From Prochilodus magdalenae (Eukaryota; Chordata; Actinopteri; Characiformes; Prochilodontidae): DNA of 64,000 bases. The notes beneath the pieces are model-generated. The model ran no database searches. It was not told where the DNA came from and saw only the letters and a list, made by a program, of their open reading frames with translations. The first letter of the stretch is position 1; every line of letters begins with the position of its first letter. Shown here piece by piece: positions 38,423 to 57,121 of this stretch. Location: the NCBI GenBank assembly GCA_024036415.1, contig JAMWET010005477.1, positions 38,501 to 102,500 of the forward strand, read 5' to 3'. Position numbers and translations under genes: made by a program.

Positions 38423-38511
38423 TTACTTGACTTTCATCTTTGTGACATTTCATAGTAATCCATAATAACACTACGTTACAGTATCTGATGATGAACTTCT
38501 CTGCACCTTTT

Positions 38512-38584
38512 TGCCCCCCCCCCCCCTAGATATTCCAGATGACGCACATTTGACCAGCTGTCTTCCCATCTTCCCCAACTCAGC
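38512..38584 (+). promoter_or_regulatory. ptger1: ptger1 5' UTR acceptor and leader
   Basis: A poly-C run (about 38515-38527) ends in CTAG at about 38526-38529, a pyrimidine tract plus AG that would serve as the acceptor of a 5' UTR intron. About 55 nt of leader then precede the ATG at 38585 (context CAGCATGG). A 5' non-coding exon is therefore expected upstream, beyond the minisatellite. Confidence 0.5.
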
Positions 38585-39521
38585 ATGGACATTGTGTTTG
38601 CCTCCTCTGTTTCCACTATGTGTCAGCACCTTGCAGACTTCAACATTTCCCTTGACTACTCCCATGATCCAAGTCTAAACTCTACAGCATCTTCTCCTCG
38701 GAGCCCACCAAGCTATGGATTGTCGTACTTCACCATGACCTTTGGAGCCCTTTCAAACATGACAGCCCTGGCTATCCTTTCCAAATCATACACTCGCTTC
38801 CAGCGCCGATCTAAGACACCTTTTCTTTTATTAGCAGCAGCTCTGCTCCTGACTGATCTGGTGGGTCATTTGGTTACAGGGGCCTTCGGCCTGTACCTGC
38901 ATCTGGGACGGGTAAGAAGGCAAAGGACAGCAGCCACCAGAGCCATCGAGCCCCCTCGTGCCTTCTGCAAACTGTTTGGTGCCTGTATGGTATTTTTCGG
39001 CCTGAGTCCTTTGCTGCTAGGGGGTGCCATGGCGGTGGAACGGTGCATGGGGATCACCCAGTCCCTCCAGCACTCTGCTGTTCTTACCACAGCTCATGTA
39101 CGGCTCTCCGTACTCCTGCTCTTCACAGTGTCTTGCTCTTTTGCAGCGCTCCCTCTGCTGGGCGTGGGCAGCTACAAACTCCAGTTTCCGGGCACCTGGT
39201 GTTTTCTCCCTGTGCGGGGTCCACTCTCCACTGCTGATGTGAGTTTGGCCTTGGCTTTCTCAGGCCTGGGCCTGGCAGCATTGACCGTCTCTGTATTCTG
39301 CAATACTGTGAGCGGGCTGACTTTGCTGCAGGCCAGATTTAGCAATCAAGGTCTTAAGCAGAACCCTTCCCGGAGGCACAGATCATCCTCTCCCCTGCAG
39401 TCACTGGATATGGAGATGATGGCACAGCTTGCGGTGATAAACGTGGTCTCCTGTGTCTGCTGGAGTCCCTTTCTTGTGAGTGGATCCTTACTGAATATTA
39501 ATCTAGTGGACAAAACAAAAC

Positions 39522-39565
<44 letters not shown>

Positions 39566-40605
39566 TTGTCTGTCTATCTGAATGTAATGTTAACAAAGTC
39601 ATTTGTAGTGTTTTGATGTGAAAGGCCATGCTCTAAAGACAAAGGTGAACCATATGTGTGGAAAGTTTACATGTCATCGTTAACTTTACATGTAAGATTT
39701 TAGAAGACACATGTAAGTTCACTGGTGGTTTTGCATAGTAAATAAATTGGCCATATTTGTGCGAATTGAGTTGGGTAGTTATCGTGATGTGTGGTTCCTA
39801 TCAACACCACTGTACAGAAATACGCTTTCCTATAATGAACATTCACATTCACATCAAAACCCCTTTAAATGACTGTTTTCATCTCAGGGACTGAATTATT
39901 CAGAAACTTTAAAAAATTAATTCCCCTTTAAGTCAACACACACTACTATGCTGAGGCATGGAAAGTAGAGAGTTAAGTAATGGCAATGTCTCAGTAAGGC
40001 ATGGCAAAGAGATAACGAAACTGTCATAGTTATGTCATAGCCTCGACTTAGTAAGGCATAGGAACAAGACAATCCATTTGCTCTTGATTTACTGATCTGC
40101 CTTACTAATCTGCTTTACTAATCTGCCTTACTAATTTGTGTTAACTATTCCTTTCTAAAAACAGAGGGAATACCACCAGTGGGGCTCTGGACCTTACAAA
40201 ATAATTACCATATTGTATGGTTCTCAGGCCTTACCACACTGTGGCTATGCATTAGGATTACATCTGCCTTTGTTATTGTAACCACTTTATTTTTATATCT
40301 CCACTAAGAGTCCATATAAAGTAAGTATGTGTCTTTTCTTCTTTTCTCTTATATAGATTTACATTTCCATATCAGTGAGACAGTTCTACAGAGGTAGTAT
40401 CAGATCAAATGAGGAGCATGACCAGCCACTGCTGCTGGCTTTGAGGATGGCCTCCTGGAACCAGATCCTGGACCCATGGGTCTACATCCTCCTGAGACGG
40501 GCTGTCCTGTGCCGAGTATGCAGAATACTCCAGCCCAACAAAGCTATTTTCACCCAGACCAGCTCCTGCACAGCCTCGGATAGGCAGGACATCCGCCTAC
40601 ACTGA
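38585..40605 (+). CDS. ptger1: prostaglandin E2 receptor EP1 subtype
   Basis: Two coding exons, 38585-39475 and 40357-40605, join in phase 0 (donor CTT/gtgagt, acceptor atatag/ATT) to give 379 aa. This class A receptor at the plasma membrane binds PGE2; in mammals EP1 raises intracellular calcium. The N-terminus has two N-glycosylation sequons (N20-I-S, N32-S-T). TM1 is at about 46-67, TM2 at about 79-104. C128 and C206 should form the TM3-ECL2 disulfide. [13 protein letters not shown] lies in TM3, and ERC at 152-154 replaces DRY. The prostanoid signature GTWCF is at 203-207. TM6 is SCVCWSPFL, and TM7 is [19 protein letters not shown] with the carboxylate-binding Arg at 327. The GACMVFFGL and [10 protein letters not shown] wording matches EP1 better than FP, EP3 or TP. 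The intron after TM6 is the standard prostanoid-receptor site and holds a (CTAT)n repeat. No canonical poly(A) signal was fixed. Which fish ptger1 paralogue (a, b or c) is unknown. Confidence 0.93.
39523..39564. repeat. (CTAT)n microsatellite in ptger1 intron
   Basis: About ten CTAT units, 48 bp after the donor of coding exon 1. Exon 1 read through the donor stays open across this repeat to 39616, which is the reason a longer first-exon ORF appears; it is not the spliced product. Confidence 0.95.
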
Positions 40606-42880
40606 CATTCGTGTTCACAAACTAGACCAAGAGAAAGGCATCATTAACAAGAGCACATTAAATCAGCCAAACACTTACAGAGTACTTTCAACCTGGAGTT
40701 CACGCAAACACCTGGGTGCTCCAGAAAATTAACTGCCTACTTAAAGAAACGACACTTCTCTATAACACATTGTTGCAAATTCCAATACCGCTTGATGTGA
40801 AACAAACTATGGGATCACCATTGCTGTTATCATTAAGCTTTTGTGTGTTTGCATGTTGTGAATGCATCTAAATATAAAACTGAAGACAGCTGACATTCAT
40901 TGGGTCCATAACCTTAAAGGTCCAGAGCCATAGTAAAGAACAGAAGGCAGATTTCACACTTCCTATGTAGAACTGATAAGCATTTACATTTAAGGGCCTG
41001 CATTACAGAGCTTATATGGTATATATATATAAATATGTATATAAGATTTTGTGATATCACACTAGGGCGGTACCTGACTCAGAATTTTGCCAGTCGAATC
41101 AAATTCGTTCATGTTTTTTCTCCATGTGCATTATCTAGTAATCAGTAAATCAATTTGCATACGGTTCAGATCTGATGTCCTCCTCATTTAGAAAGTCAGC
41201 AGAGGCACAGGTACACATACATAGGTACATATTTTTTAACTAATAGACAAGAGAGAACTAAGATATGATGAATGATCTGAACTGGAGCCTGATTTAAATA
41301 CAGAAAATAGCGTCAGACAGCCAGCGTGTATTATATCCTTTTAATTTCACTTCTAACATCTTGTTCAGTAGGAGGACCCTTCGTCTTTCATCTCTGCTAA
41401 ATAAAACTAAATTAGTCCATATTTGAATTATTTATAGATGAACAGAAGAATGGTAGACCTGAAACCGTTTAAATATATTACCTGCGCTGAAATCATTATC
41501 TCTTGTTTATCGGCAGGCGTATTAAGTGACTGTACTAATCCTTAAATAAAGATAATCTTAGCTGCAGACGAATAAATATAAATATCTGTAAATTAGGTTC
41601 TAAAATAATGGAATTATAATAAAACAAACGTCTTCGGCCCGTTTTTCCTTCACCGCAAACAGCCGTTATGTCTAAAACGAAAGTCAGCTCCCTCGTTTAG
41701 AGCAGTGTTGGATGTCTGACTGAATGAAGAGCAGAATTCGGTTTAATTAGTTCGGATCCTCTTCTTCAAAAGCTCCTCCAGACTTTCTCTGAGACATCAT
41801 TCCCCTGTGTTTCTCAGCTTCACAGCTTTAGCTTCCTTCAATAGCCCAGCTAGAACTTTAATATATATTAATTATTCCCCTTTATAATTATTAAAATGTA
41901 ATTTTAAATTCTTACAGTTCTTGTGCATTGTTGTAAGCCAAAGGTTCTCAGTTGACTTAAAGGGTCTCCGACTGACGATTCTACTCGTCGACTTCTAGAG
42001 GGCAGCCCTATATCACACAAACCAACCCACTGGGTGCACTCCGTGTATCCAGACTACAGATGGAGCTCACCAGGTGTCCTACAGTTGGCCTTCCTAAAAC
42101 AGGTTTCAGGATTTTTTGTCATTTGCACAGCATGTCAGGACATGTCAGAAATGCTTGTGGTGAGGATCAGGTTGGTACTCTACAGCAGGGCACAATTATA
42201 TACATACCAACTAAACATATTAAATAAAGAGAAATAAAAGAGAGATATTAAATACAGACAAAATATACACAAACATACAGAATATACAGAGACAGGAGGA
42301 ATTCTCTGATATGTACATTTATTAGATAGTCTGAGATATATACATATATTATATACATAGCATAAATATACATAATATAAATATGTCTGTCGCTTAAAGT
42401 GACTCAATGATATTGTCATACATCTGCTCACTGTAGTTTAACTCCACCAATCAGATTAGAGTTATTTCTCATATTCCAGTTTTAAAGGCACAGTAAACAA
42501 AATATATAGTCTCTAGTATAGTTCTCTATAATAGAGGATAGAGAACCGACAGGTACATAAATCCACACTAATGATATAACTGGATCACTGGGGCAAGAAT
42601 AAACACATGAACACCTACAGAATATGTGTCTTTAAGACTCAGAACCATGAGGTAAAGAAAATACAGCCTGTATGTTTCTAAGGGATGAAGAGAAGATGGT
42701 AAATAACCGTGTAAGAATTAATTTGGACTATTTTTGAAGCAGAGAACATGCAGAACATGGGCTCTTTAATAATACGAGGACTATTATGTAAAATGAGAAC
42801 AGATTGAGAAACGCTTTTATTGTGTAAAGCAACGAGCCGGCCATGTTTGCCTTGCTCAACTGGCTTCTCATGCTGCTCCA
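40606..42880 (+). other. ptger1 3' UTR and intergenic sequence
   Basis: The beginning is ptger1 3' UTR of unknown length. The remainder to the slc27a1 promoter is AT-rich, with only motif-free short open frames (42034, 42180, 42678). No repeats with recognisable ends were seen. Confidence 0.45.
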
Positions 42881-42889
42881 CACTCTGCT

Positions 42890-43310
42890 CGGGCAGGCGT
42901 GCTGTTTTCACCGCTACGTGACGCCTTTCTCTAACGTGTAAGAGGAAAATGTGACCAGGTCTCCCTTGTGGGACTACATCAGCTCGTCAAGCTCACTTTA
43001 ACACAGGTAAATTTGTCTGGTTGTTCTCGGAGTCATTGACTCTGCGTCTACTACTCCACTCGTGGCTGCCTCGCGCCAACAACAACAACTGTTTGGGGAC
43101 TTGAGTTAGCAGTTGTGGCTAACTTTAGCCACACTGTCACTTCTACGCAAGGTCGTCGCATGTCGACGGCCACTCGGTCCCGGTCAGCGAGTAAGGACAG
43201 AGCAGGCTGAGCCACCGATGTGTGTAGCAGCCGCAGCCTGACACCGGACACCTCCTCCAGATTTGTACCTTTTCGTCCCTCACTCGGCGTAGGTAGGTAA
43301 GTAACGTTAG
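42890..43310 (+). promoter_or_regulatory. slc27a1: putative slc27a1 promoter and non-coding first exon
   Basis: This is a locally GC- and CpG-richer stretch in an otherwise AT-rich neighbourhood (for example AAGGTCGTCGCATGTCGACG at 43149). It ends in a donor-like GTAGGTAGGTAAGTAACG near 43290-43305. The coding exon has an acceptor-like TTTACTGTAG just before its ATG, so a non-coding exon spliced to 43681 is plausible. No TATA box was identified. Inference from composition and splice sites only. Confidence 0.4.
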
Positions 43311-43402
43311 CACAGATTGAGCCGGTCTGTTTACACCGCCGCCCTCCTCACCAAGCTCAAGTCAGCTTCTTGGTCGTCAGTTACTTGTTTGAATCTTTCA
43401 GG

Positions 43403-43530
43403 TCCACCTTAAATAGCGCAGCAGTTACAGTCTCTGTATGCGACTGTTGAATGTAAGTACTGAATGTAACTGCTGCACTATTTAAGGTGAAACGGGAATA
43501 TTCGAACAAGAATTCGGCGAATAGGAAGCC
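43403..43530. repeat. fold-back (inverted) repeat element near slc27a1 promoter
   Basis: Left arm at 43404-43429 (CCACCTTAAATAGCGCAGC onward) and right arm at 43465-43490 (TGTAACTGCTGCACTATTTA onward) are complementary at about 24 of 26 positions, with a 35-bp loop. It is followed by AAACGGGAATATTCGAACAA and GGCGAATAGGAAGCC. A degenerate relative is at 20238-20350. It probably lies in the 5' UTR intron of slc27a1. Confidence 0.75.
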
Positions 43531-43681
43531 CACTTTAGCCCCATGTCCCCCTTCCTCTCTTGGTGGTGGGTGTCTGTGTTGACTGCCAGTAGCCTTTACG
43601 TAGTTCTGTTGTTACGCAGATTGCGTACGGTGTTTTGCTCTCCTGCCTTTCCCAAGTCCGCTGTAACTTGTTTACTGTAGG

Positions 43682-50998
<7,317 letters not shown>

Positions 50999-51890
50999 GA
51001 AAATGAAGAGTAGGTAAGGTGAGCTGTGGTACTTCAGGGATCAGTTACAGAAATGCAAAGGATTCTGCTGTGTACTGTTAAGTAAGCAACTGATGTTTAG
51101 CACTGTTGAAATGAATAGCACTACATTTCGAAGTTTTCATTATGCTGCTTTATTGAGTGCATGATGTGCCTTGCGCACGAGACGCACACTGGATTTAAAG
51201 AGCACCTTGAATGGAAATTCTGTTACCAGCAAAAAGTCTGTTTTGATGTGCAAGATTTCATTCAGGAGGGCATAATACTTTGCTGACTAAATCACAAGGA
51301 AGAACAGTGCCTGTTAGAATGTGTTCATGACTCTGCAGACATCATGCTGAACATGAAAATAATGACATCATTGTTTTAGATGTATGTGTAGATGACGACA
51401 ATATGCTCCGGATTGCCTGTATTTGCCGTTTGCCTGCACTGTTGTTCTGTTATTAACAGGACACACACAACATAAAGCATGGCAAACAATTTCACTATTA
51501 TTATTTTTTTTAAGCATAACCTGAAAAATGTGTAATTGACCCTATTGGACATGATCCCTGTATGTGTTTCCAAACACTAATGTTTATTATTCTCAACACT
51601 GACTGCCTTGGAAGTTTTTTTTTTAATGGTTTCAGGTGTATATTTCTATACATATCTGTATATTGCTATACATATCTAATACGAAGTGCCTTGAGTCTTC
51701 CCCGTTAAGGGAATCCAGGTGATAATATTAGTACATCCAGTTCAAGGCCTGCGAGAAGATTGTAACAGTTTACCGTGGACACTAATTCAATCCAATGTAA
51801 TCATAGATCAGTGTGAACACTGACCCTGGGTTTGCCCCTTTTGATGTGTGAAAGAGATCAAGCAGAAATAAATTTTTAAACCTTTAAATC
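50999..51890 (+). other. slc27a1: slc27a1 3' UTR
   Basis: About 0.87 kb from the stop codon to the first good poly(A) signal. No other feature was seen in it. Confidence 0.6.
51867..51872 (+). terminator. slc27a1: slc27a1 poly(A) signal AATAAA
   Basis: Canonical hexamer 869 bp after the stop, with a T-rich and then GT-containing stretch (TTCATTGTTGATTGT) about 20-35 bp downstream, as expected of a cleavage site. Confidence 0.65.
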
Positions 51891-52207
51891 TTCATTGTTG
51901 ATTGTAATTCTTGTATCCGCATATTCAACACGCTAGCATTAGTATCACTACCATTTTATCTTACTACAGCATTACAGAATCTCTGAACAAAAGTATGGAG
52001 GAAATCATTTGACTAAAACTACGAAGTATTTCTCCCAGTTGTAGTTGATCAACAAAGACGTGTTTGGTGTCCAAATGAATAATCTATAGATGTTCATAAT
52101 TGAGTTTGCTAACTGAACGTTATGTGTTCATGAATAGAAACAACATACACCATCAACATAATGTTTGGCTACAAAGTTGTACTGTGCCCCAAACCTCATG
52201 ATGGTGG

Positions 52208-52430
52208 TTGGTGTAGCTCAGCGGATAAAACCGCTACCCGCCACGGAGCCAACACCACATGTGGGAGACTGGGGTTCAAATCCCAGTCTGGGTGACTACG
52301 CTGTGCTACACCAATGAGGGTCCTTGGGCAAGACTCCTAACGCTACATTGGCCTACCTGTAATATGACTAACCTTGTAAGTCGCTCTGGATAAGAACGTC
52401 AACTAAATGCCTTAACTGTATAATAAATGT
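52208..52430 (+). mobile_element. tRNA-derived SINE, second copy
   Basis: A box TTGGTGTAGCTCAGCGG, B box GGTTCAAATCC at about 52273-52283, body CTTGGGCAAGACTCCTAAC and tail GTCGCTCTGGATAAGAACG, then AACTAAATGCCTTAACTG. Collinear with the copy at 33494. It lies between the 3' ends of slc27a1 and the convergent TRIM gene. Confidence 0.87.
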
Positions 52431-52641
52431 CATGAACAAGTCTGTACAACCTTAATGAAGACCTCGTGAAGTAGTTTTGAAGATGGACTTTTATTCAGGA
52501 AAAACATTTGGGTTATAATTGACTTCTGGTGTTCTGCAGTCTCATAGCCCCGGCTCTATTTGAAAACATAACGTCTTTATGTAAAGTGAGGAACTGACAG
52601 GTGGCAAATTGGGTGAATTTAAGGTTTTGCTGTTCCATTCA

Positions 52642-52647
52642 TTTATT
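52642..52647 (-). terminator. TRIM gene poly(A) signal
   Basis: TTTATT on the plus strand is AATAAA on the minus strand, about 140 bp past the TRIM stop codon at 52785. Confidence 0.5.
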
Positions 52648-52784
52648 GAAGTAGTTTCATTCGACCTGAAAGACTAGTAGATGTGTTCAAGCTGCTGATC
52701 AAGTTTCTAACTAGATTGCCCACCACTTGTGTTGGGTAGAACTGGGACGAAAGGCTCAGTCACTAAGAGTTATCGTATTGAGCC

Positions 52785-55700
52785 TCAGCGACCCATTGTC
52801 ACAGACACGTTCACTGGTAGCACTTTGAGTGGATGATCCTTGCAGGCACTGCAGAAGTAAGGGATGGCTCGGGGGGTGATGATGTCCGTGAAAGTGTAGA
52901 GTGGTGTCCTTTCTCTTGGGTCGTAGAACATGACCTTACACCTATCCATATCCAACACAACTCTCACTACGTCCGGCTCTCTGTTCATGCTTAAAGGTGA
53001 CCAAGGGGCGGAGCAGGCCTTGTACTCGCCGTTACGCAGTCTAATTGTCCAGAATCCCTCTGGCGGGGTCAGGATGTGCTTGCCCTTCCTCTTGACGGAC
53101 TCGCTGGCTACGCCAATGACCCAGTAGGTGTTGTTTTTGACCTCAACATCCCAGCTGTGTTTGCCTGAGCAGTAGCCCTCAGATGCCAGCATTTCAGCAC
53201 TGACATCAAAGCGCTCTGGGTTGTCTGGTAGTTTGAAGGTCTTCAAGCAGTACTGCAGCACTGTCAGATCTTCTGACAGCTGGAAACAGCTTGCTGCAGT
53301 GTTGGGGTCCAGAATCACAGGAGCTGCACCAATGCAATTGTATGAAATGTTACCAGAGGGAATTGGATGGCACTAAAATGTCACAATGAAGCATGAGCAT
53401 CAACCGATTCAAGGAAACGACGTGTGGAGTTGCTATATATGATGGACCTAGTTCTAGTCGGGTGGTTAGTTTTAGTTTTCATCTAATTTAATTAACCTGC
53501 CTGTTAATTTCCTCATATACTTACTGTATTGAATGATGTTCTTCATCTTCTCCCAGACTTTAAATTTTAATGAGCCTAGGTGTTTGGCTACATCAATCAG
53601 TGAGCCTGATAGCATCTCTGGGTCCTCTGGTATGCGCCAGGTTCTGCACATAATTAAGGTCATCTGAGTTAGCGTGGACTCTGAATGGCAGTACGTTTAA
53701 AAAACAGTAGTCTGTATATTAAAGGGATACTCCTGCCAAAATTAAAGGGTAACTATTGCTACATGTGCTGCAACCACAGTTGCTTGCATCTTGCATGGAT
53801 GCTTCAGCCGTCTCTAGTGGGAGGTTTCCCATTGAAAGAGGATGAGGAAACCCTGCTCTGGTGGTGTGCGTAAAGGTGGGGAGATCTTTAAGGGCTTTTT
53901 AAAAGTGTTTTATTTTTCTGTGTTCTTTTGTTTTTAGCTGAATGCAGCTGGGAAAGCAGATAGCTAATGTTACTGGTCTGAAGCTTAAGACTTGCAGCTG
54001 TGTAAAAAGTAATTGGCTTTAAATCATTATTACAATGGAAAGAATGGATCAGTCTGGCTGAAAAAGTAAAACACCTCTGGTATCTACTTTGTGATGAATA
54101 AATAATCACTGCTTTCTTTATGGTTTTGTTTATCACCTGAGGTTAACGTTAATGTACTGCTGGCTTGGGTGTATTTTATTCCTACGTGTAGTCTATAGGT
54201 CAGGGACTAGGCTAGCAGTCAGGATTGGTTGACACCACATTGATTCCCAATCAATTCCTACCAGTTGTATCCAACAGGTATTACTGGGTGTTCTAGTGAG
54301 AGAACTTTGATGAACAAAAAAATCTAAATATGAAAACTGATGGGGCTTAGGGATATAGTAATGTGCCATAAAATAATAACTTGACAGAATGCATAGCACA
54401 ATGAATAAACACAGTTTTGGGTTAGAATGCACCTAAAATTAAAAAATGTTTACTTAAGATGAGTGAGAGCGTTCACATACCTCTTTATTGTGTCCTTGTA
54501 GTTCTAAGGAGAAACACAAATATAACATGTTACTCTAAGACCCCGTCCTGAGTGCTGTTATTAAAGGAGATTATTGCACTTTTCTGATTTGTTCTTTCCC
54601 TGAGAGTGTTCAGTAGCTATGAAGCCCAAAGGACAAGCCAGAGGAGACCTCTCTCCCACAGAACACACTGTTCTCATCTGCCTCAAAAGCCTGGCTGGAA
54701 TTCCAGCACTTTTCTCAAGGTGACATCATCTCGTGACATAATTCTTATGACCCGCCCACCTGACAAGCGTCTTGGCACACCCTCACACAACACAAAGTGT
54801 AAAAACTTGCCACTCTGAAACGGCCAGCTCCAGTTTAGCCTGCGAAGGTGAATCAGGTCCTGCATGACTCTCAAGTCTGATTGCACTTTGGCTCGAACGA
54901 TGCAGCAGAACCGAAGCCATTGTAGGAATAGCCACAGAGGTGTGGGTGGGGTATTGAATGACCACAGTCTGGGTGAACTGACCAATTGGAGCATGCTGGG
55001 CTCTTGGGAGTGCAGGGAGTGTTTTAGACAGAGGGTGACTGCAGATATGCTTTGGAATAAATTAAGCCTGTTGAGCTACACTCATTGTCAACAAAATAGT
55101 TGCACCCAGAAGGAAGTGTCAGATTTCAATGCTATTTGGATGGAAGACATATAGGCAATATTTATTGAGCTACACATACAGAAGTAGTGTCTCTCAGTAT
55201 GGCGCTGGACCGCCATGTTTGCTAACCCAACATGCCTGATGTCTCGGCATGGAGTTGTAGAGGTTCCTAATGGTGTCCTGTGATAATCCATCCCAGGCAG
55301 TTTGAATATTCTCACACAGCTCCTGCAGATTTTGCAGTAGGGATGGAGGTGGAGTGACACCAGGCCTTCTGGACATGTGACGACAAACCGTTTATCTTGG
55401 CCACTGACCACTGTGCCTCCACACACAGATTCTCTGGTCGTCTCCACATGACAAAAGCAGGACTCATCACTGAAGATGACCCACAGCCATTCTGAGTCAC
55501 TCCATCACAGTCTGGCACGACACCAATGCAGTCGTTGATGACATTGACGTGGTGTTAAAGGCAGCCGCTGTAATGGTCAGTAGTCCTGCATTGTGCATCC
55601 TGTCAGTTGATGCTTTCTGGGCACAACTATTCTTTTGTTGATGAGTGTATTTTCGTAGGCTTTTACCTGGAGGAACGGGACATCCTGCGAGCTCATTTCC

Positions 55701-57121
55701 TTTTCAATAGTTCTGATCGTGGTAGTGAGGACTGTGATTTCGTTTTCCATGTCACCAATCTTTTCCATTATTGTCTGGCTCTTCTGATACTCCTCCTGCC
55801 TCAGCTCAGAGAGTCTGGCGGCCTCCTCATTTCGCAGAAACTGGTGCAGAGCTTCAAACTCCTCCTTTATCTGCCTCTCTGTGTGCTCTGCCTGCATCTG
55901 TATGACAAAAATGGGAGTCTGTTTAAACGGGCACCTGTTTCATTTCAAATGATCCCACTTAGCTGAATCATAAGCATACCTTGACATGATCTGCTGTTTG
56001 ATCATATGTGAGTTTAACTTTTCTGAAGGTGTTTAGCTTTTCCTGAAGGGGCTTTAAAGCAGTCTTCAGTTCTGCCTGAAACAGAATAAAGGACAAGAGA
56101 TGAAAGAAACTTAAAATGTCCTGAAATCAGAGCACGCCTTGACGCTACAAGTTTGGGTTTCTTTGACTTATAGGGCTTGTTAAATTTTAATAGTCAAAAG
56201 GCTCAACACAGAGAGAGAGATGCCACTTTGTGGAATTACACTGCTATCGGAATTCCTAACACAGGAAGAACAGAGGGTTTGGGATTTCTGTCAAAATAAT
56301 TAAAGTATGTTATAGAGAGCTGAGATGTCGGTATTCCCTTTGCTTCAGCATTGCTCTGACCAAAGACGTTAACTTAGATGTTGTCGCATGAACTGGAGAG
56401 TGAAGGACACTTGAGAAAGCACTGGGGAGTCTGGTTTCAGCCTTTCCAGAGGGCCCTCTGCCAGGGCCAATGAAATTATAGAGATATTATTAGCAGGTGG
56501 TAAGCTCTGGCTAAGACACAGAAATATACTGCTTGTGGGTAACTCAAGAGTTGTTACAGAGGTCGTCAGACAGCCCCGTCTTTGAGCATGGTTAATTAAG
56601 TGTTTGATTACTCTGAAGATATATGGTAGCAACCCTTTCCCCCCTTCGCTCAAACCACCCACCTAGTTTAACTTAAAGAGTGCTGTGAGCGTGTCGCTAG
56701 TAAACCTGTGCACAGCTCATTCATTCACACTTACCTTACAGTCTTGTGATGCCTCATCCAGAGAGTATATCCTGTGGCCTTTGTGCCTGTCAGAAGACTT
56801 GCATGCAGTACAAGTGGGCTGCAGATCTTCCAGACAGAAAAGGGTCAATGTTTCTCCATGCTCCTTACAAGCGAAAGGGTTGTTCTTGCGGCGATCCATC
56901 AGAAAACCGTCACAGGTCTTCTCAAGAGTAGCGCTGACCATGAGCTCACCCATGGAGGACGGCTGAAAGCACAATGGGCATTCACAAGCTCCTCCACTAC
57001 TCCAGCTATTTTCAAGGCAAGGTTTGCAGAACCTGTGCCTGCAGAAAAGCACTACCGGCTGCTGAAAAATGTTTCCACAGATCGGGCAAGAGAGGTCATC
57101 TTCAGAGTGCCTGGTTGCCAT
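52785..57121 (-). CDS. TRIM family E3 ubiquitin ligase (RING, B-box, coiled coil, PRY-SPRY)
   Basis: Six minus-strand exons: 57121-56735, 56075-55980, 55897-55667, 54503-54481 (23 nt), 53643-53525, 53323-52785. They join in frame to 464 aa. I chose ATG 57121 (GAGCAATGG, good context) because the upstream in-frame start is GTG. Exon 1 carries a C3HC4 RING (C12, C15, C27, H29, C32, C35, C48, C51) and a B-box 2 (C85, H88, C96, C104, C107, H113, H116). Exons 2 and 3 (about 130-238) are charged helical coiled coil ([17 protein letters not shown]). The microexon encodes NYKDTIKR, followed by [19 protein letters not shown]. The last exon is PRY-SPRY with LDPNTA, WDVEV and [12 protein letters not shown]. 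This exon pattern is that of the fish TRIM39/NF7/zinc-binding-protein-A33-like group. It probably ubiquitinates partners recognised by SPRY; the target is unknown. It may be immune-related, by family analogy only. Confidence 0.93.
55079..55647 (-). mobile_element. Tc1/mariner-type remnant inside the TRIM gene
   Basis: Left end CACTCATTGTCAACAAAATA and right end TTCTTTTGTTGATGAGTG are inverted repeats flanked by TA (55077-55078 and 55648-55649). The interior, about 570 bp in all, keeps an antisense C-terminal transposase piece. GAGTCCTGCTTTTGTCATG reads as an SDES-like catalytic box in the minus frame, and the downstream frame runs to about 55088. The N-terminal half is deleted. Its right end lies 19 bp from the donor side of TRIM exon 3 (55667). 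Confidence 0.8.

Noticed and set aside
36285..38471. 728-codon minus-strand ORF with repeated SPYPRYSTV / FPLSQIQYS units
   Set aside because: It lies wholly on the 27-bp minisatellite, whose unit has no stop in any minus frame. Frame changes inside it are tolerated, so the open frame carries no evidence of coding.
54683..54994. 103-codon minus-strand ORF in a TRIM intron
   Set aside because: No motif, opposite frames equally open, and it falls between the microexon and the Tc1 remnant.
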